DNA of 52,581 bases from an uncultured Collinsella sp. (GCA_934654835.1 CAKUGY010000014.1:1-52581), one strand, 5' to 3'. Numbered from the stretch's first letter, positions 1-8,567 are shown. Notes: generated by a model from the sequence alone, not told the origin. Translations and numbers: made by a program.

Positions 1-10
1 ATACTCATGG

Positions 11-47
11 AAAACCTCCCATTTCCCGATGTCCAAGAAATGGGAGG
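11..47 (-). terminator. Hairpin terminator of the membrane LuxR gene
   Basis: An 11-bp perfect stem (15-25 with 37-47) encloses an 11-nt loop. Read on the minus strand it is followed by a short T run (forward A's at 11-14). It lies just downstream of the minus-strand regulator that ends at 81, so it fits a Rho-independent terminator for that gene. Confidence 0.55.
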
Positions 48-53
48 CAGTTC

Positions 54-73
54 ACAGGCACCTTTGTGGTGGT
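54..73. repeat. Half copy of the CCACCACAAAGG hairpin repeat
   Basis: The loop bases ACAGGCA and the right arm CCTTTGTGGTGGT match the complete hairpins at 1652-1686 and 3729-3763. The left arm is missing, replaced by the unrelated hairpin at 15-47. It is a truncated copy of that repeat. Confidence 0.6.
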
Positions 74-80
74 TTTTGCT

Positions 81-1484
81 TTATGCCGAGGGGAAGGCTT
101 TGGTGAGACCGGCACGCGTTTGCGTGTCGGTCTTTTGGTAGATAGAGCTCAGGTGGCGCTGCACCATGCGCATCGAGATGCCGAGCTCCTCGGCGACCTG
201 TTTGAGCGGGCGCTCGTCTTGGGTCACGACTACCAGTACATCAACCTCGCGCGGGGTGAGGCCGTGGTCGGTGATGAAAGTCTGGCGCTGCTCCTCGATG
301 GTGGGCGCGGCGAGTGCTTCCTCGGCGAGCTGTTGATGTTCGCGCTCCTGCTCGGTTTGGGGTAGGCGGAACAGGCCGGCGGCAACGAACGCCACACAGG
401 CGGCGACGAGCAGCACGAGCGCGACGATCATGATAAGGGCGACGTTGCCCGAGGTCACAAGCGCTAGCGAGATGCTCGACGTGGTGAACGCACACACGTT
501 GTTGGCGGCGCGGCCCATGCCGGCCCAAAGGGCAGGCGCGCGCATGTGCGGTGCCAACTGCGTAAACGTGGCGGTAAAGAACGTGACGAAAAAGCCGGAG
601 CTCAGATAAAAGACGACAAGGCCCAGATTGGGGTCGGCGCCGGCTTCTACGGCCAAGATGGAAATGGTGGAGAGTACCGTGACACCGAGCATGACGAGTC
701 CCATGTAGCGACGCTCGGCGAGGTCAAAGATAAGGCCGGCGACGAGTCCACTTGCTGCCAAAAAGAGGCGCGGCCAGGTTTGCACGGCGATGGTGCCGTG
801 GGCGTTGGAGAACGTGACCACGTTGTCGAGCGTGGAAAACAGACAGGCGATGATCATGACCAGCGCGATGCTCCAACACGCCTGCTTGGCGAGGGCGTGC
901 GAGGGCTCGGCAAAGGGATTGATGATGACGCTGGAGTTATCGTCCGCCTCTTGGGGCGCGGCGCTGAGGGCGGAAATAATGATCGTCGCCGTTCCAAGAA
1001 TGATGAGATCGATGATTCCGCCGCAATCGAGCAGGTTAAGGGCAAACTGCAGGAGGATACCTGCGGTATAGGCAGCCCCTGCGCCGGTGGCGAGCTTGGG
1101 ATCGTCTTGGAATGCCATCGCGAAGGCGTGGTGTGCTGCGGCGCCCAGTAGGCCGAGCCCAAGGAATGCAATGCAGCCTAGAGTTTCGAGCGTAAACGGG
1201 CCCGTGGGGGATTGAATCTGGGTTAGCCCAACAATGGCGATAGGGACAGCGGCGGTGGCGATTGCCTGGGGTTGGCCTTTGCACTGCGCGTGCCCGAGCA
1301 GTGGGGCGTATCCGATAAAGCCAATCACGCTGGCGCCCAGGATAAAGCCTTGTGCGAGCACAACGCGTTCGGCACCGGCGAGCAACCCGACATTGATGTC
1401 GAAGCGAAACTCGGCGGCAAGAAAGACAAAGGTAAAGAGCGCGAGTGCCAGAAGCGCGTTGATTTTAGGCTTGCTCAGGTTCAA
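81..1484 (-). CDS. Membrane-bound LuxR-family transcriptional regulator (MFS-like sensor plus HTH)
   Basis: About 467 residues. The first roughly 390 are very hydrophobic, with about 10-12 predicted membrane segments arranged like a small transporter. A LuxR-type helix-turn-helix follows at about residues 410-465 (LTPREVDVLVVV, then QVAEELGISMRMVQRHLSSI). The architecture is common in Coriobacteriia, where the membrane part is thought to sense a ligand; that role is family knowledge. The frame is open to 1601, but a TTG at 1484 has a well-placed AAAGGA about 8 nt upstream and begins just before the first membrane helix. The upstream 39 codons look non-coding. It is divergent from the surface protein at 1714 and may regulate it; no ligand can be predicted. 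Confidence 0.85.
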   Translation of the reverse strand: MNLSKPKINALLALALFTFVFLAAEFRFDINVGLLAGAERVVLAQGFILGASVIGFIGYAPLLGHAQCKGQPQAIATAAVPIAIVGLTQIQSPTGPFTLETLGCIAFLGLGLLGAAAHHAFAMAFQDDPKLATGAGAAYTAGILLQFALNLLDCGGIIDLIILGTATIIISALSAAPQEADDNSSVIINPFAEPSHALAKQACWSIALVMIIACLFSTLDNVVTFSNAHGTIAVQTWPRLFLAASGLVAGLIFDLAERRYMGLVMLGVTVLSTISILAVEAGADPNLGLVVFYLSSGFFVTFFTATFTQLAPHMRAPALWAGMGRAANNVCAFTTSSISLALVTSGNVALIMIVALVLLVAACVAFVAAGLFRLPQTEQEREHQQLAEEALAAPTIEEQRQTFITDHGLTPREVDVLVVVTQDERPLKQVAEELGISMRMVQRHLSSIYQKTDTQTRAGLTKAFPSA

Positions 1485-1651
1485 GAACGGTCCTTTGGGT
1501 GGACGGAATGATCGTGTCCTCGATTGTAGCGTCCTTGGGACGGGCGTGACGATAACGAAATCAATTCGAATTAAACCGCAGGTAGTCACAGGGGTTCGCA
1601 TCTACGAACCTAGGCACATGGGATTGCTTGACGCATGGTGAGACTAGGAAA

Positions 1652-1686
1652 ACCACCACAAAGGGGACAGGCACCTTTGTGGTGGT
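1652..1686 (+). repeat. 35-bp hairpin repeat, CCACCACAAAGG family
   Basis: A 13-bp perfect inverted repeat (1652-1664 with 1674-1686) surrounds a 9-nt loop GGACAGGCA. The same 35 bp recurs in reverse orientation at 3729-3763, so the two copies bracket the surface-protein gene. A half copy lies at 54-73. The loop core resembles the widespread REP-type GGGACAGGCACC motif. Confidence 0.8.
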
Positions 1687-1713
1687 GCGGCTCATCGACC
1701 GAGGGAGGCCCCT

Positions 1714-3708
1714 ATGAACGGAAGCCACTTTGATAAGCAGGTCCAGCGCGAGCGTACTTGTTCGCTCGTTCACGGCACTTGGCGCTGCGTGGGTGTGAGG
1801 ATCGTCGGCGTCGGCGCATGCGCGCTTATGGTCGGTCAGCTGCTGCTGCCGAGTGTGGCGCTTGCGACTGAGTGCGCTGATCTGGACGCCGCGGCGGGTG
1901 AGGTCGCAGCGGCTCCGGTGACGACCGCCGCTCCAGCTGCACCGGCAACCGATGCTGCTCCGGTGGTGCAAACTACCGCTGAACCTCAGCAGGCAACTCC
2001 AGCTGACGCCGCCAGCGGCTCTGGCGATGCGGTGCCCGCCGAGCAAAACGCCCCCAGCAACAACGCCGCCGCGCCGGCAAGCGATGCCATCATGCCCTGC
2101 GGCGTGACCGACGTGACGGACGGAGGCGGCGTTAAGGTCAACACGACCGTGGTCAATCACTACACGGACTGCGTGCTTCCGAGCAATGTCACACTCGAAA
2201 AGGGCCAGTCGTATACCTATAATTTTCCCGATGTCGAGGGCGGTATGCCGGATAAGCCGCTCCGCGAACTTGTCGAAACCAAGTACTACCGGGCCGATGC
2301 TGCTTCGGGCACCCTAGCTGAAGTCCAGGACGCATCTATGTCCGATGTGACGGCTCGCTTTGAGCCTGTTGACGATCACATGAGGCTGACGCTGACCTTT
2401 ACGGGTGGCGCGGCGGGCGGCTCGTATCGACTCACGCGCACTGAGACTCTTTATATTGGCGCGGCACTGACGTATACCGGAACCGACTATGAGGGCGACC
2501 ACATCATCGTGGGCGACCCCGATGATATCTTCAACGCCTACAGGCCGAGCGGTTCGGTCGTCATCAACGAAACCAGGGATGACTACTATATTCGCTACAA
2601 CATCGACAGTGCCATAACGCTCGTAGCGTCAGAAAGCCAAGCTCTCGAGAACCTGAACGTCAACGACGTGAAGACCGACTATGCACCCGGTGAGGCGCCG
2701 CGTGCGACCGCGACGATTCCTGCCGCCGACGCCGACAAGTACGAGATCGCCTACGAGTGCTGGGAAGAGATGGACGGCAGCGACCCTGCGGAGCTCACGC
2801 CCGTTGCCTTCTGGTATTCCGACCCCGCAAAGTATACGCCGGGCATGAAGAAGATTGACCACTTCGAAGAGGGCAAGTTCTACATGTACTCTGTTGAGCT
2901 GAGGCTCAAGGGCGACAATACCGTGGCTGATGACTGCGAAATGAACGTCAACGGCCATTGGGTGCACCACGTCAAGACCGTCAACGGAGTCTTTGCGCCC
3001 AATGCTGACAATATGCTGTGCGAGCAGCCGATCGACGAATGGCGTGCCATCGACGTTATAGAGATCAACGGCGCCACAACCACCTTCAAGGCGGGCGATA
3101 AGCCGGTCTTTACGGCGAATGTTCCGACGGACTCCAACTCCCTCCCTCAGTGCGAGTTCTGGACGGGTAGCGACGGCAGCGAGGTAAACTCTGTCGAGTT
3201 TTGGGACCAGAACATTACCAACCACATCGATGTCTTTAAGCCTGGCGTGACCTATCGCTACGGCATCTACCTTAAGTCCGCGCGCGGCTTCTACTTCACG
3301 CCCAGCACCAAGCTGGTGATCAACGGCGTGGAGTGCGGCTACCAGATGGACGAAGCGAGTGTGGTTGATCCCGAGAGCGGTTGGATCTTCACCCTGTGGC
3401 TCAACACTGATCTGACGTTTACGCCTGAGGCAACGCCGACCCCGGTCGATCCCGAGAAGCCGACGCCGCAGCCTGAGGTCAAGCCTGAGCCCAAACCCGA
3501 GGTGAAACCCGAGACCAAACCCGCGACAAAGCTGGTCGCGACAACTACCACGACCAAGACGGTTGAAAAAGCCGCGCCGACCAAGAAGTCCGACGTTGCC
3601 CTGGTTGCCACGGGCGACACCACCGCGATGACGGTCGCCGCCCTAGGCATCGCCGGCGCAACCGTAGCCGCCGCCGGCATCGCCGCAACCAAGCGTCGTA
3701 ACCGCTAG
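1714..3708 (+). CDS. Secreted surface protein with a C-terminal membrane anchor
   Basis: 664 residues. A long N-terminal signal-like region (hydrophobic VGVGACALMVGQLLLPSVALA, about residues 29-52) is followed by an Ala/Pro/Thr-rich spacer to about residue 130. Then come acidic, probably beta-rich extracellular domains. A Pro/Lys/Glu-rich wall-spanning stretch (about 565-610, repeats of KPEPKPEVKPE) leads to a C-terminal hydrophobic helix ending in KRRNR. Just before the helix is LVATGD, which resembles a degenerate LPxTG sorting site with its first residues changed. The domains were not recognised. AGGGAGG sits about 6 nt before the ATG. Likely a wall- or membrane-anchored protein of unknown ligand, possibly controlled by the divergent LuxR gene. 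Confidence 0.85.
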   Translation: MNGSHFDKQVQRERTCSLVHGTWRCVGVRIVGVGACALMVGQLLLPSVALATECADLDAAAGEVAAAPVTTAAPAAPATDAAPVVQTTAEPQQATPADAASGSGDAVPAEQNAPSNNAAAPASDAIMPCGVTDVTDGGGVKVNTTVVNHYTDCVLPSNVTLEKGQSYTYNFPDVEGGMPDKPLRELVETKYYRADAASGTLAEVQDASMSDVTARFEPVDDHMRLTLTFTGGAAGGSYRLTRTETLYIGAALTYTGTDYEGDHIIVGDPDDIFNAYRPSGSVVINETRDDYYIRYNIDSAITLVASESQALENLNVNDVKTDYAPGEAPRATATIPAADADKYEIAYECWEEMDGSDPAELTPVAFWYSDPAKYTPGMKKIDHFEEGKFYMYSVELRLKGDNTVADDCEMNVNGHWVHHVKTVNGVFAPNADNMLCEQPIDEWRAIDVIEINGATTTFKAGDKPVFTANVPTDSNSLPQCEFWTGSDGSEVNSVEFWDQNITNHIDVFKPGVTYRYGIYLKSARGFYFTPSTKLVINGVECGYQMDEASVVDPESGWIFTLWLNTDLTFTPEATPTPVDPEKPTPQPEVKPEPKPEVKPETKPATKLVATTTTTKTVEKAAPTKKSDVALVATGDTTAMTVAALGIAGATVAAAGIAATKRRNR

Positions 3709-3728
3709 CCCCTGTGCCCCGGCCCAAA

Positions 3729-3763
3729 ACCACCACAAAGGTGCCTGTCCCCTTTGTGGTGGT
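3729..3763 (-). repeat. 35-bp hairpin repeat, inverted copy
   Basis: The reverse complement of the hairpin at 1652-1686, with the same 13-bp arms and 9-nt loop (TGCCTGTCC). It lies 20 bp after the stop of the surface-protein gene and could also act as its terminator. Confidence 0.8.
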
Positions 3764-3779
3764 CGGGCAGTCGGCATAG

Positions 3780-3817
3780 AAAAAGTCCCCGCCGGGCGTG
3801 TGCTCGACGGGGACTTT
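3780..3817 (-). terminator. Terminator of the nfnA-nfnB operon
   Basis: A 10-bp stem AAAGTCCCCG/CGGGGACTTT (3782-3791 with 3808-3817) is followed on the minus strand by five T's. It lies 29 bp beyond the nfnB stop codon. Confidence 0.8.
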
Positions 3818-3845
3818 GCCGTTTGATGGCTAGCGCTGCAGGTGA

Positions 3846-5255
3846 TTACTCGCCCAGCAGGCTCTTGGTGATGGAAGCGGCGGCCTTCTTGCCGGCGCCC
3901 ATCGCCAGAATGACCGTAGCGGCACCGGTGACGATGTCGCCGCCGGCCCAGATGCGGGGATCGGTGGTCTGGCCGGTCTCCTCGTCGGCAACGATGTAGC
4001 CCCACTTGTTGAGCTCCATCTTGCCGCCGATCTTGGCAGCGAAGGGGTTGGCGTTGGTGCCGATAGCCGAGATCGCGACATCGCAGGGGATCTCCTCGAT
4101 GGCGCCCTCGATGGCGACCGGACGACGGCGGCCGGACTCGTCGGGCTCGCCGAGCTCCATCTTCTGGACCTTGACGGCACACACGGAGCCATCCTCGCCA
4201 GCGACAAACTCGAGCGGGGAGACGAGCGGCAGGACCTCGACGCCCTCGGCCTTAGCGTGGTGCAGCTCGGCGCGACGGCAGGGCATCTCGTCCTCGGTAC
4301 GGCGGTAGGCGATGATGGCGTGCTCGGCGCCCAAGCGCTTGGCGGTACGGACGGCGTCCATAGCCACGTTGCCGCCACCAAAGACGACGACGTTCTTGCC
4401 GTGCTTGGTGGGGGTATCGTACTCGGGGAACTCGTTGGCCTTCATCAGGTTCACGCGGGTGAGGTACTCGTTGGCGAAGAAGACGTTGGGCAGGTTCTCG
4501 CCGGGGACGTTGAGGAACTTGGGCAGGCCAGCGCCGGTCGCCACGTAGATGGCGTCGAAGCCCTGCTCGAAGAGCTCCTCGGCCGTGGCCATGTTGCCCA
4601 CGACGGAGTTGTACTCAAACTTGACGCCCATGTCCTCCAGGCCGTCAATCTCGCGCTTGACGACTGCCTTGGGCAGACGGAACTCGGGGATGCCGTAGAC
4701 CAGCACGCCGCCGCCGGTGAAGAAGGCCTCGAAGACGGTGACGTCAAAGCCGTTACGGGCGAGCTCGCCGGCGCAGGTGATGCCGGACGGGCCGGAGCCG
4801 ACCACGGCGACCTTCTTGCCGTTCTTGGGGGCCATCTTGGGCGTGGAGGCGAGCTCGGGGCGGTCACCCAGGAAGCGCTCGAGCTGGCCGATGGCCACGG
4901 GCTCGGACTTCTTACCACGGATGCACTTGCCCTCGCACTGGTTCTCCTGCGGGCAGACACGGCCGCAGATGGCGGGAAGCATGGAGTCCTCGCGGATGGT
5001 GTCGAGAGCGCCGCCGAAGTCCTTCTCGCGGATCTGCTCGATAAAGCGGGGGATGTTGATGTTGACGGGGCAGCCCTCAACACAGAACGGCTTCTTGCAG
5101 TTGAGGCAGCGCTCGGCCTCGGCCAGCGCCATCTCCTCGGTGAAGCCCTTGTCGACGGGGCGGAAGTCGCAGGCGCGCTCGGCGGCCGGCTCCTCGTTAT
5201 CGGGGGTGCGGGGCGACTTCATATCGGCAACGAAACGACCGTTAACTAGTGGCAT
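3846..5255 (-). CDS. nfnB: NfnB: NADPH-dependent glutamate synthase small-subunit-like flavoprotein (bifurcating transhydrogenase large subunit)
   Basis: 469 residues, the usual size for NfnB/GltA-type proteins. The N-terminal part has two Cys-rich iron-sulfur segments (CLNCKKPFCVEGCP, then CGRVCPQENQCEGKC). An FAD-binding GSGPSG motif and an internal NADPH-binding GGGNVAMD motif follow. In the Nfn complex it carries two [4Fe-4S] clusters and FAD, and couples NADPH oxidation to reduction of NAD+ and ferredoxin, or the reverse. The 10-bp overlap with nfnA upstream argues for the Nfn complex over glutamate synthase, because no GltB large subunit is nearby. Cytoplasmic. Confidence 0.9.
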   Translation of the reverse strand: MPLVNGRFVADMKSPRTPDNEEPAAERACDFRPVDKGFTEEMALAEAERCLNCKKPFCVEGCPVNINIPRFIEQIREKDFGGALDTIREDSMLPAICGRVCPQENQCEGKCIRGKKSEPVAIGQLERFLGDRPELASTPKMAPKNGKKVAVVGSGPSGITCAGELARNGFDVTVFEAFFTGGGVLVYGIPEFRLPKAVVKREIDGLEDMGVKFEYNSVVGNMATAEELFEQGFDAIYVATGAGLPKFLNVPGENLPNVFFANEYLTRVNLMKANEFPEYDTPTKHGKNVVVFGGGNVAMDAVRTAKRLGAEHAIIAYRRTEDEMPCRRAELHHAKAEGVEVLPLVSPLEFVAGEDGSVCAVKVQKMELGEPDESGRRRPVAIEGAIEEIPCDVAISAIGTNANPFAAKIGGKMELNKWGYIVADEETGQTTDPRIWAGGDIVTGAATVILAMGAGKKAAASITKSLLGE

Positions 5256-6085
5256 GCGCAGCTCTTTTCCTCATAGGCCTTGAGGGACTCGCCCTCTTCG
5301 GAACGGTAAGCGGCCTGGCGGGCACGAAGGTCATCCCAGTCGACCAGGGTGGCATCGAAGTCGGGGCCGTCGACGCAAGCGAACTTGGTCACGCCGCCCA
5401 CCTCGACGCGGCAGCAGCCGCACATGCCGGTGCCGTCAACCATGATGGGGTTGAGCGACGCGGTGATGGGGGTGTCGTACTTCTGGGCGGTGAGGGTCGA
5501 GAACTTCATCATCGGAACGGGGCCGACGCAGAAGACCTGGCTCACGGCCTTGTCCTGCAGCAGGCGCTCCAGCGGGGCGGTGACAACGCCCTGCTCGCCG
5601 TAGGAACCGTCATCGGTGGTGATGTGGATGTGGTCCTCGTCGAGGAGCTCGCGGAACTGGTCCTCCATGAGCAGGAGGTCCTTGGTGCGGGCGCCCATGA
5701 TGGCGTGCACCTCGTGGCCGGTCTCGACCAGGTGCTTAGCGACCGGGAAGGCAATTGCCAGGCCGACGCCGCCGCCAATGACGGCGCAGGGGCCCTCGGC
5801 CATCTCGGTGGGAACGCCCAGCGGGCCCACGACGTCGCGCAGCGACTCGCCGGCCTCATAGGTGGACAGCATCTCGGTGGTCTTGCCGATCACCATGAAG
5901 ATGAACTCGACCCAGCCCTCGTCACCGTTCCAGCCGGCCAGGGTAAACGGGACGCGCTCGCCCGTCTCGTTGGCGCGAACCATGAGGAACTGTCCAGCGT
6001 GCGCATGTTTGGCGATTGCAGGCGCCTCGATGCGGAACTTGAACACCTTCTCCGAGAACTGCGTCTTCTCCAGGATCTTATACAT
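5246..6085 (-). CDS. nfnA: NfnA: FAD/[2Fe-2S] NAD-binding subunit of the NADH/ferredoxin:NADP+ oxidoreductase
   Basis: 279 residues from the ATG at 6085, which is preceded by AGAGGGG; the open frame runs to 6190 but the extra residues are not family-like. A ferredoxin-reductase fold is visible: a flavin-domain segment (RVPFTLAGW), an NAD-binding GGGVGLAIAFPVAKHL segment, and a C-terminal [2Fe-2S] motif DGTGMCGCCRVEVGG with a fourth Cys in FACVDGPDF. It belongs to the sulfide dehydrogenase/dihydroorotate dehydrogenase electron-transfer family. Partnered with nfnB, it provides the NADH site of the electron-bifurcating transhydrogenase. The C-terminus ends EKSCACH, with two extra cysteines of unknown role. 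Confidence 0.9.
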   Translation of the reverse strand: MYKILEKTQFSEKVFKFRIEAPAIAKHAHAGQFLMVRANETGERVPFTLAGWNGDEGWVEFIFMVIGKTTEMLSTYEAGESLRDVVGPLGVPTEMAEGPCAVIGGGVGLAIAFPVAKHLVETGHEVHAIMGARTKDLLLMEDQFRELLDEDHIHITTDDGSYGEQGVVTAPLERLLQDKAVSQVFCVGPVPMMKFSTLTAQKYDTPITASLNPIMVDGTGMCGCCRVEVGGVTKFACVDGPDFDATLVDWDDLRARQAAYRSEEGESLKAYEEKSCACH

Positions 6086-6257
6086 AGAACCCCTCTCTTG
6101 TAAGGGCTGCCGAACCGTGCCTCCACGGAAATGGACGGTAGCCCGAATAAAACTGTACGCGCACAGGCGTTGTGCAGACATACGGTGCAAATTATACCCT
6201 CATGGCAATGCCGTTTACGTGTTTCTTCGGCAGGTGGGAAAACGGTTTATCCACTTC

Positions 6258-6295
6258 GACCTACCAAAAAGGAACAGGTTTATTTTGGTCGGTTT
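6258..6295 (+). repeat. Hairpin repeat with ACAGGTTT core (ACCTACCAAAA arms)
   Basis: Imperfect arms (GACCTACCAAAA and TTTTGGTCGGTTT) flank the core GGAACAGGTTTAT. The core matches the hairpin at 6422-6460 read in reverse. It lies between nfnA and pth. Confidence 0.6.
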
Positions 6296-6311
6296 TATCA
6301 GGCAAAACGGC

Positions 6312-6353
6312 AAAGGGGGCCGGTCTCGCGTTGCGGTGAGACCGGCCCCCTTT
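6312..6353 (-). terminator. Strong hairpin between pth and nfnA
   Basis: A 16-bp perfect stem (6312-6327 with 6338-6353, AAAGGGGGCCGGTCTC and its complement) with a 10-nt loop. It lies downstream of pth on the minus strand and is followed there by a weak T-rich stretch, so it is probably the pth terminator that isolates nfnAB. Confidence 0.7.
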
Positions 6354-6421
6354 GGGGCGTTGCGTATGTATGGCGACAGGGTGCTTATTGCGATGTGGCC
6401 GTTGCGGTGTTTCCGCAGGTA

Positions 6422-6460
6422 AAACCTACCAAAACAAACCTGTCCCTAACCGGTAGGTTT
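6422..6460 (-). repeat. Hairpin repeat overlapping the pth stop codon
   Basis: Arms AAACCTACC (6422-6430) and GGTAGGTTT (6452-6460) enclose a loop that reads GGGACAGGTTTGTTTT on the minus strand. The right arm touches the first base of the pth stop codon, so the element abuts the coding end exactly. It is related to the copy at 6258-6295. Confidence 0.65.
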
Positions 6461-7089
6461 TAGTGCTTGCCGTTGGCGGAGGCGGCGCCGTTGACGTGGT
6501 CGCGGGCGTAGACTACGCCGTGCACAATCGCCAGGCCGGCGGCGTCGGCGGCACGGGCGCAGGTGTCCTGGAAATCCTCGGCCTCGCGGGCGCGCAGCTG
6601 CTTAAGTACGTAGTCGGCGACGGCCATCTTGCCAGGAGGGTTGCCGATGCCGGTGCGGATACGGCTAAAGTCGCGGCTGCCCATCTTGTCGATAATCGAG
6701 CGCAGTCCGTTGTGGCCGGCATGGCCGCCGCCCACCTTGACGCGCACGTCGCCGGCGGGAATATCGAGCTCGTCATGGATCACGAGCAGCTCCTCGGCCT
6801 TGATCTTGTACTCGCGGCAGAGCTTGGAGATGGGGCCGCCCGAGGTGTTCATGTACGACTGCGGCTTGACCAGCACAATCTGGCGCTTGCCACCTTCCTC
6901 CTCGGGGTCGTTGATATTGATGAGCGCGACCTCGGCGCCGGCCTGGTTTTTCCAGTACGTGACGCCGGCCTGACGGGCCAGCTCGTCGATTGCCTTAAAG
7001 CCGGCGTTGTGGCGGGTCTCGGCATATTCCTCGCCCGGGTTGCCAAGCCCGGCAACCATGCGAATCTTAAGCGGCTGCGCAGCTGCCAT
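6460..7089 (-). CDS. pth: Peptidyl-tRNA hydrolase
   Basis: 209 residues, typical of bacterial Pth. The signature AGLGNPGEEYAETRHNAGF is at residues 13-31, with the catalytic His at about 27. KPQSYMNTSG and HDELDIPAG, followed by GGGHAGHNGLRSI, complete the conserved set. It releases tRNA from prematurely dropped peptidyl-tRNA in the cytosol. The start chosen is the ATG at 7089. The C-terminus adds a short Ala/Asn-rich tail. It is transcribed alone, with a strong hairpin downstream. Confidence 0.95.
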   Translation of the reverse strand: MAAAQPLKIRMVAGLGNPGEEYAETRHNAGFKAIDELARQAGVTYWKNQAGAEVALININDPEEEGGKRQIVLVKPQSYMNTSGGPISKLCREYKIKAEELLVIHDELDIPAGDVRVKVGGGHAGHNGLRSIIDKMGSRDFSRIRTGIGNPPGKMAVADYVLKQLRAREAEDFQDTCARAADAAGLAIVHGVVYARDHVNGAASANGKH

Positions 7090-7203
7090 GTTTGTCCTTT
7101 CGTCGATTTGTCGCCTGCTATGGTGAGCGACCCTGTTGCTGCTGTCAAATGGTGGGCAATTGAGGTTATTTGGGTGCGTTTGGACGGCCGTCGAAAGCCG
7201 AGG

Positions 7204-7406
7204 TGGACAGTTAGTTCAGATACGTATAAAGCTTGGGCCACCGGATTGCCTAATTCGATGCCGCGGCGCTGTATTGGTGCTCCAGTTAGTCCATATGACG
7301 CTGTTTTGAAGTCTACCTGACCTTCAAATAGGGCGAATGGTATAGAGATGACTGTAAATATCCTAATTCAATGCGTCTATTTATACGTATCTGAACTAAC
7401 TGTCCA
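7204..7406. repeat. 203-bp element with 27-bp perfect terminal inverted repeats (copy 1)
   Basis: It begins TGGACAGTTAGTTCAGATAC... at 7204 and ends with the exact reverse complement over 27 bp at 7380-7406. The interior is AT-rich and has no convincing ORF. It contains a short direct repeat CCTAATTC(G/A)ATGC near 7250 and 7363. A second element of the same total length with the same ends lies at 8731-8933, but its interior is unrelated by eye. The pair brackets the gene at 7440-8567. It resembles a MITE or REPIN; no target-site duplication was obvious. Confidence 0.85.
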
Positions 7407-7439
7407 GCCCTGCTCGACGGCGCACGGGCGATTCGCCGT

Positions 7440-8567
7440 TTAGACCGGCGCAATGCCGATTCCGGCCCGCAGAGCGTTGAGCCAAGCGGCCTGGCGCTTG
7501 CGATAGCCCTTGATACGGTAACGGAATCGGACTCCCGCGAGTCGATGCATCGTTTGGGCGAAGGCTTCGAGTGCAACAAGGTCTTTCATTTGGTCGCGAT
7601 TGATAACCAGGACGTGGATGCCCATTGCCTTGAGGCCATTATTTCGATTGCCATCGTGGATGCGAGCGTTTTGAAGCTCATGCCCAATTCCGTTGTATTC
7701 GTTGTCGACACCGGCTGCCGGGCAATATAAGTCGCAGATGGCGTAGGGGATGCCCGAGGACATGTTGACCGCAAGGGTGTCGAAGTCGACTCGATAGTTG
7801 AGTAGCAGGCCGCCCATGGGCAGGCTGCAACACCCGAATCCGCCAAAGCGCATGGGCGCTCCGAGAACGGCAAACATTAGGGATTCGGCTGGGGATGCAG
7901 ATCCGGGTCGGGCAAGTTTGACGGCTGTGCGAAACGAGGTATATGAGCTGCTTTTTGCGAACCGTGCGATCGCCTCGAGCTCCTCGATGGTCGTGGCTGG
8001 CTCGCATTTGTAGTGTGCCTGTTCGTAGCGGGTTTCATTTTGCTGCTCGGTCACCGACTGGTCGCTCCGGCAATCGAGATCGTTCGCCGCTTCGAAGGTG
8101 TCGGCCTTGGGCCAGATGTCGTCATAGGCGATGGGGTAGGTTGCCTCGGGCGGAAGAGAATACGTTCCGAGCAGCTCCATGAGAAGCATTAAGGTTTTGG
8201 CAACCGATTCATTTTTGGAACACAGCAGCGCCGTCATGGCAGGGGATGTGGCATAGATGTCAGCCTCGATGTGCATAATCGCCCCTTCGGGAAGCGGGGC
8301 AGAGAGAATATGCTGAAGAAGTCGCTTGTCGGGACGTCTGTTGTCTTCGTTTGAAACGAGAAGATCGAGCAGTTCGGAATCGTCTTCATTCCAGGCATCG
8401 AGCATCGAAAGCGCGTCAAAGTCTATGGCGTCATTATTGGGGATGCAGCCAGCCAGAGCTTGTGATTGCTGTCCGACGTCGATGGAGTCCCACGGAAGCG
8501 CAGAGTAAGCCCGTCGTGCGCGGCGAATCGCGCGGAGGGCGGAGAGATGTGAAATCACGGTCGTCAT
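7440..8567 (-). CDS. AbiEi-like / DUF559-like (Vsr-fold) protein
   Basis: 375 residues. The N-terminal half has the look of AbiEi-type proteins from Coriobacteriia: ISHLSALRAIRRARR, then a region with LPEGAIMHIEADIYATSP and MELLGTYSLPPEA. The C-terminal part (about residues 255-345) fits a DUF559/Vsr-like PD-(D/E)xK nuclease pattern: CDLYCPAAGVDNEYNGIGHE, then R..D..R...L...G..VLVI. The usual ExDG appears as EYNG, so activity is uncertain. No AbiEii toxin partner is adjacent. The gene stands alone between two 203-bp repeat elements, which suggests acquisition or domestication as a cassette. Function unknown; a DNA-binding or nuclease role is inference. Confidence 0.75.
   Translation of the reverse strand: MTTVISHLSALRAIRRARRAYSALPWDSIDVGQQSQALAGCIPNNDAIDFDALSMLDAWNEDDSELLDLLVSNEDNRRPDKRLLQHILSAPLPEGAIMHIEADIYATSPAMTALLCSKNESVAKTLMLLMELLGTYSLPPEATYPIAYDDIWPKADTFEAANDLDCRSDQSVTEQQNETRYEQAHYKCEPATTIEELEAIARFAKSSSYTSFRTAVKLARPGSASPAESLMFAVLGAPMRFGGFGCCSLPMGGLLLNYRVDFDTLAVNMSSGIPYAICDLYCPAAGVDNEYNGIGHELQNARIHDGNRNNGLKAMGIHVLVINRDQMKDLVALEAFAQTMHRLAGVRFRYRIKGYRKRQAAWLNALRAGIGIAPV

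Noticed and set aside
3846..5255. Glutamate synthase small subunit GltD
   Set aside because: No GltB partner is present, and the overlap with an NfnA-type gene fits the transhydrogenase better.
7440..8567. A type IV toxin-antitoxin (AbiE) operon
   Set aside because: Only the AbiEi-like part is present; no nucleotidyltransferase toxin AbiEii is next to it.
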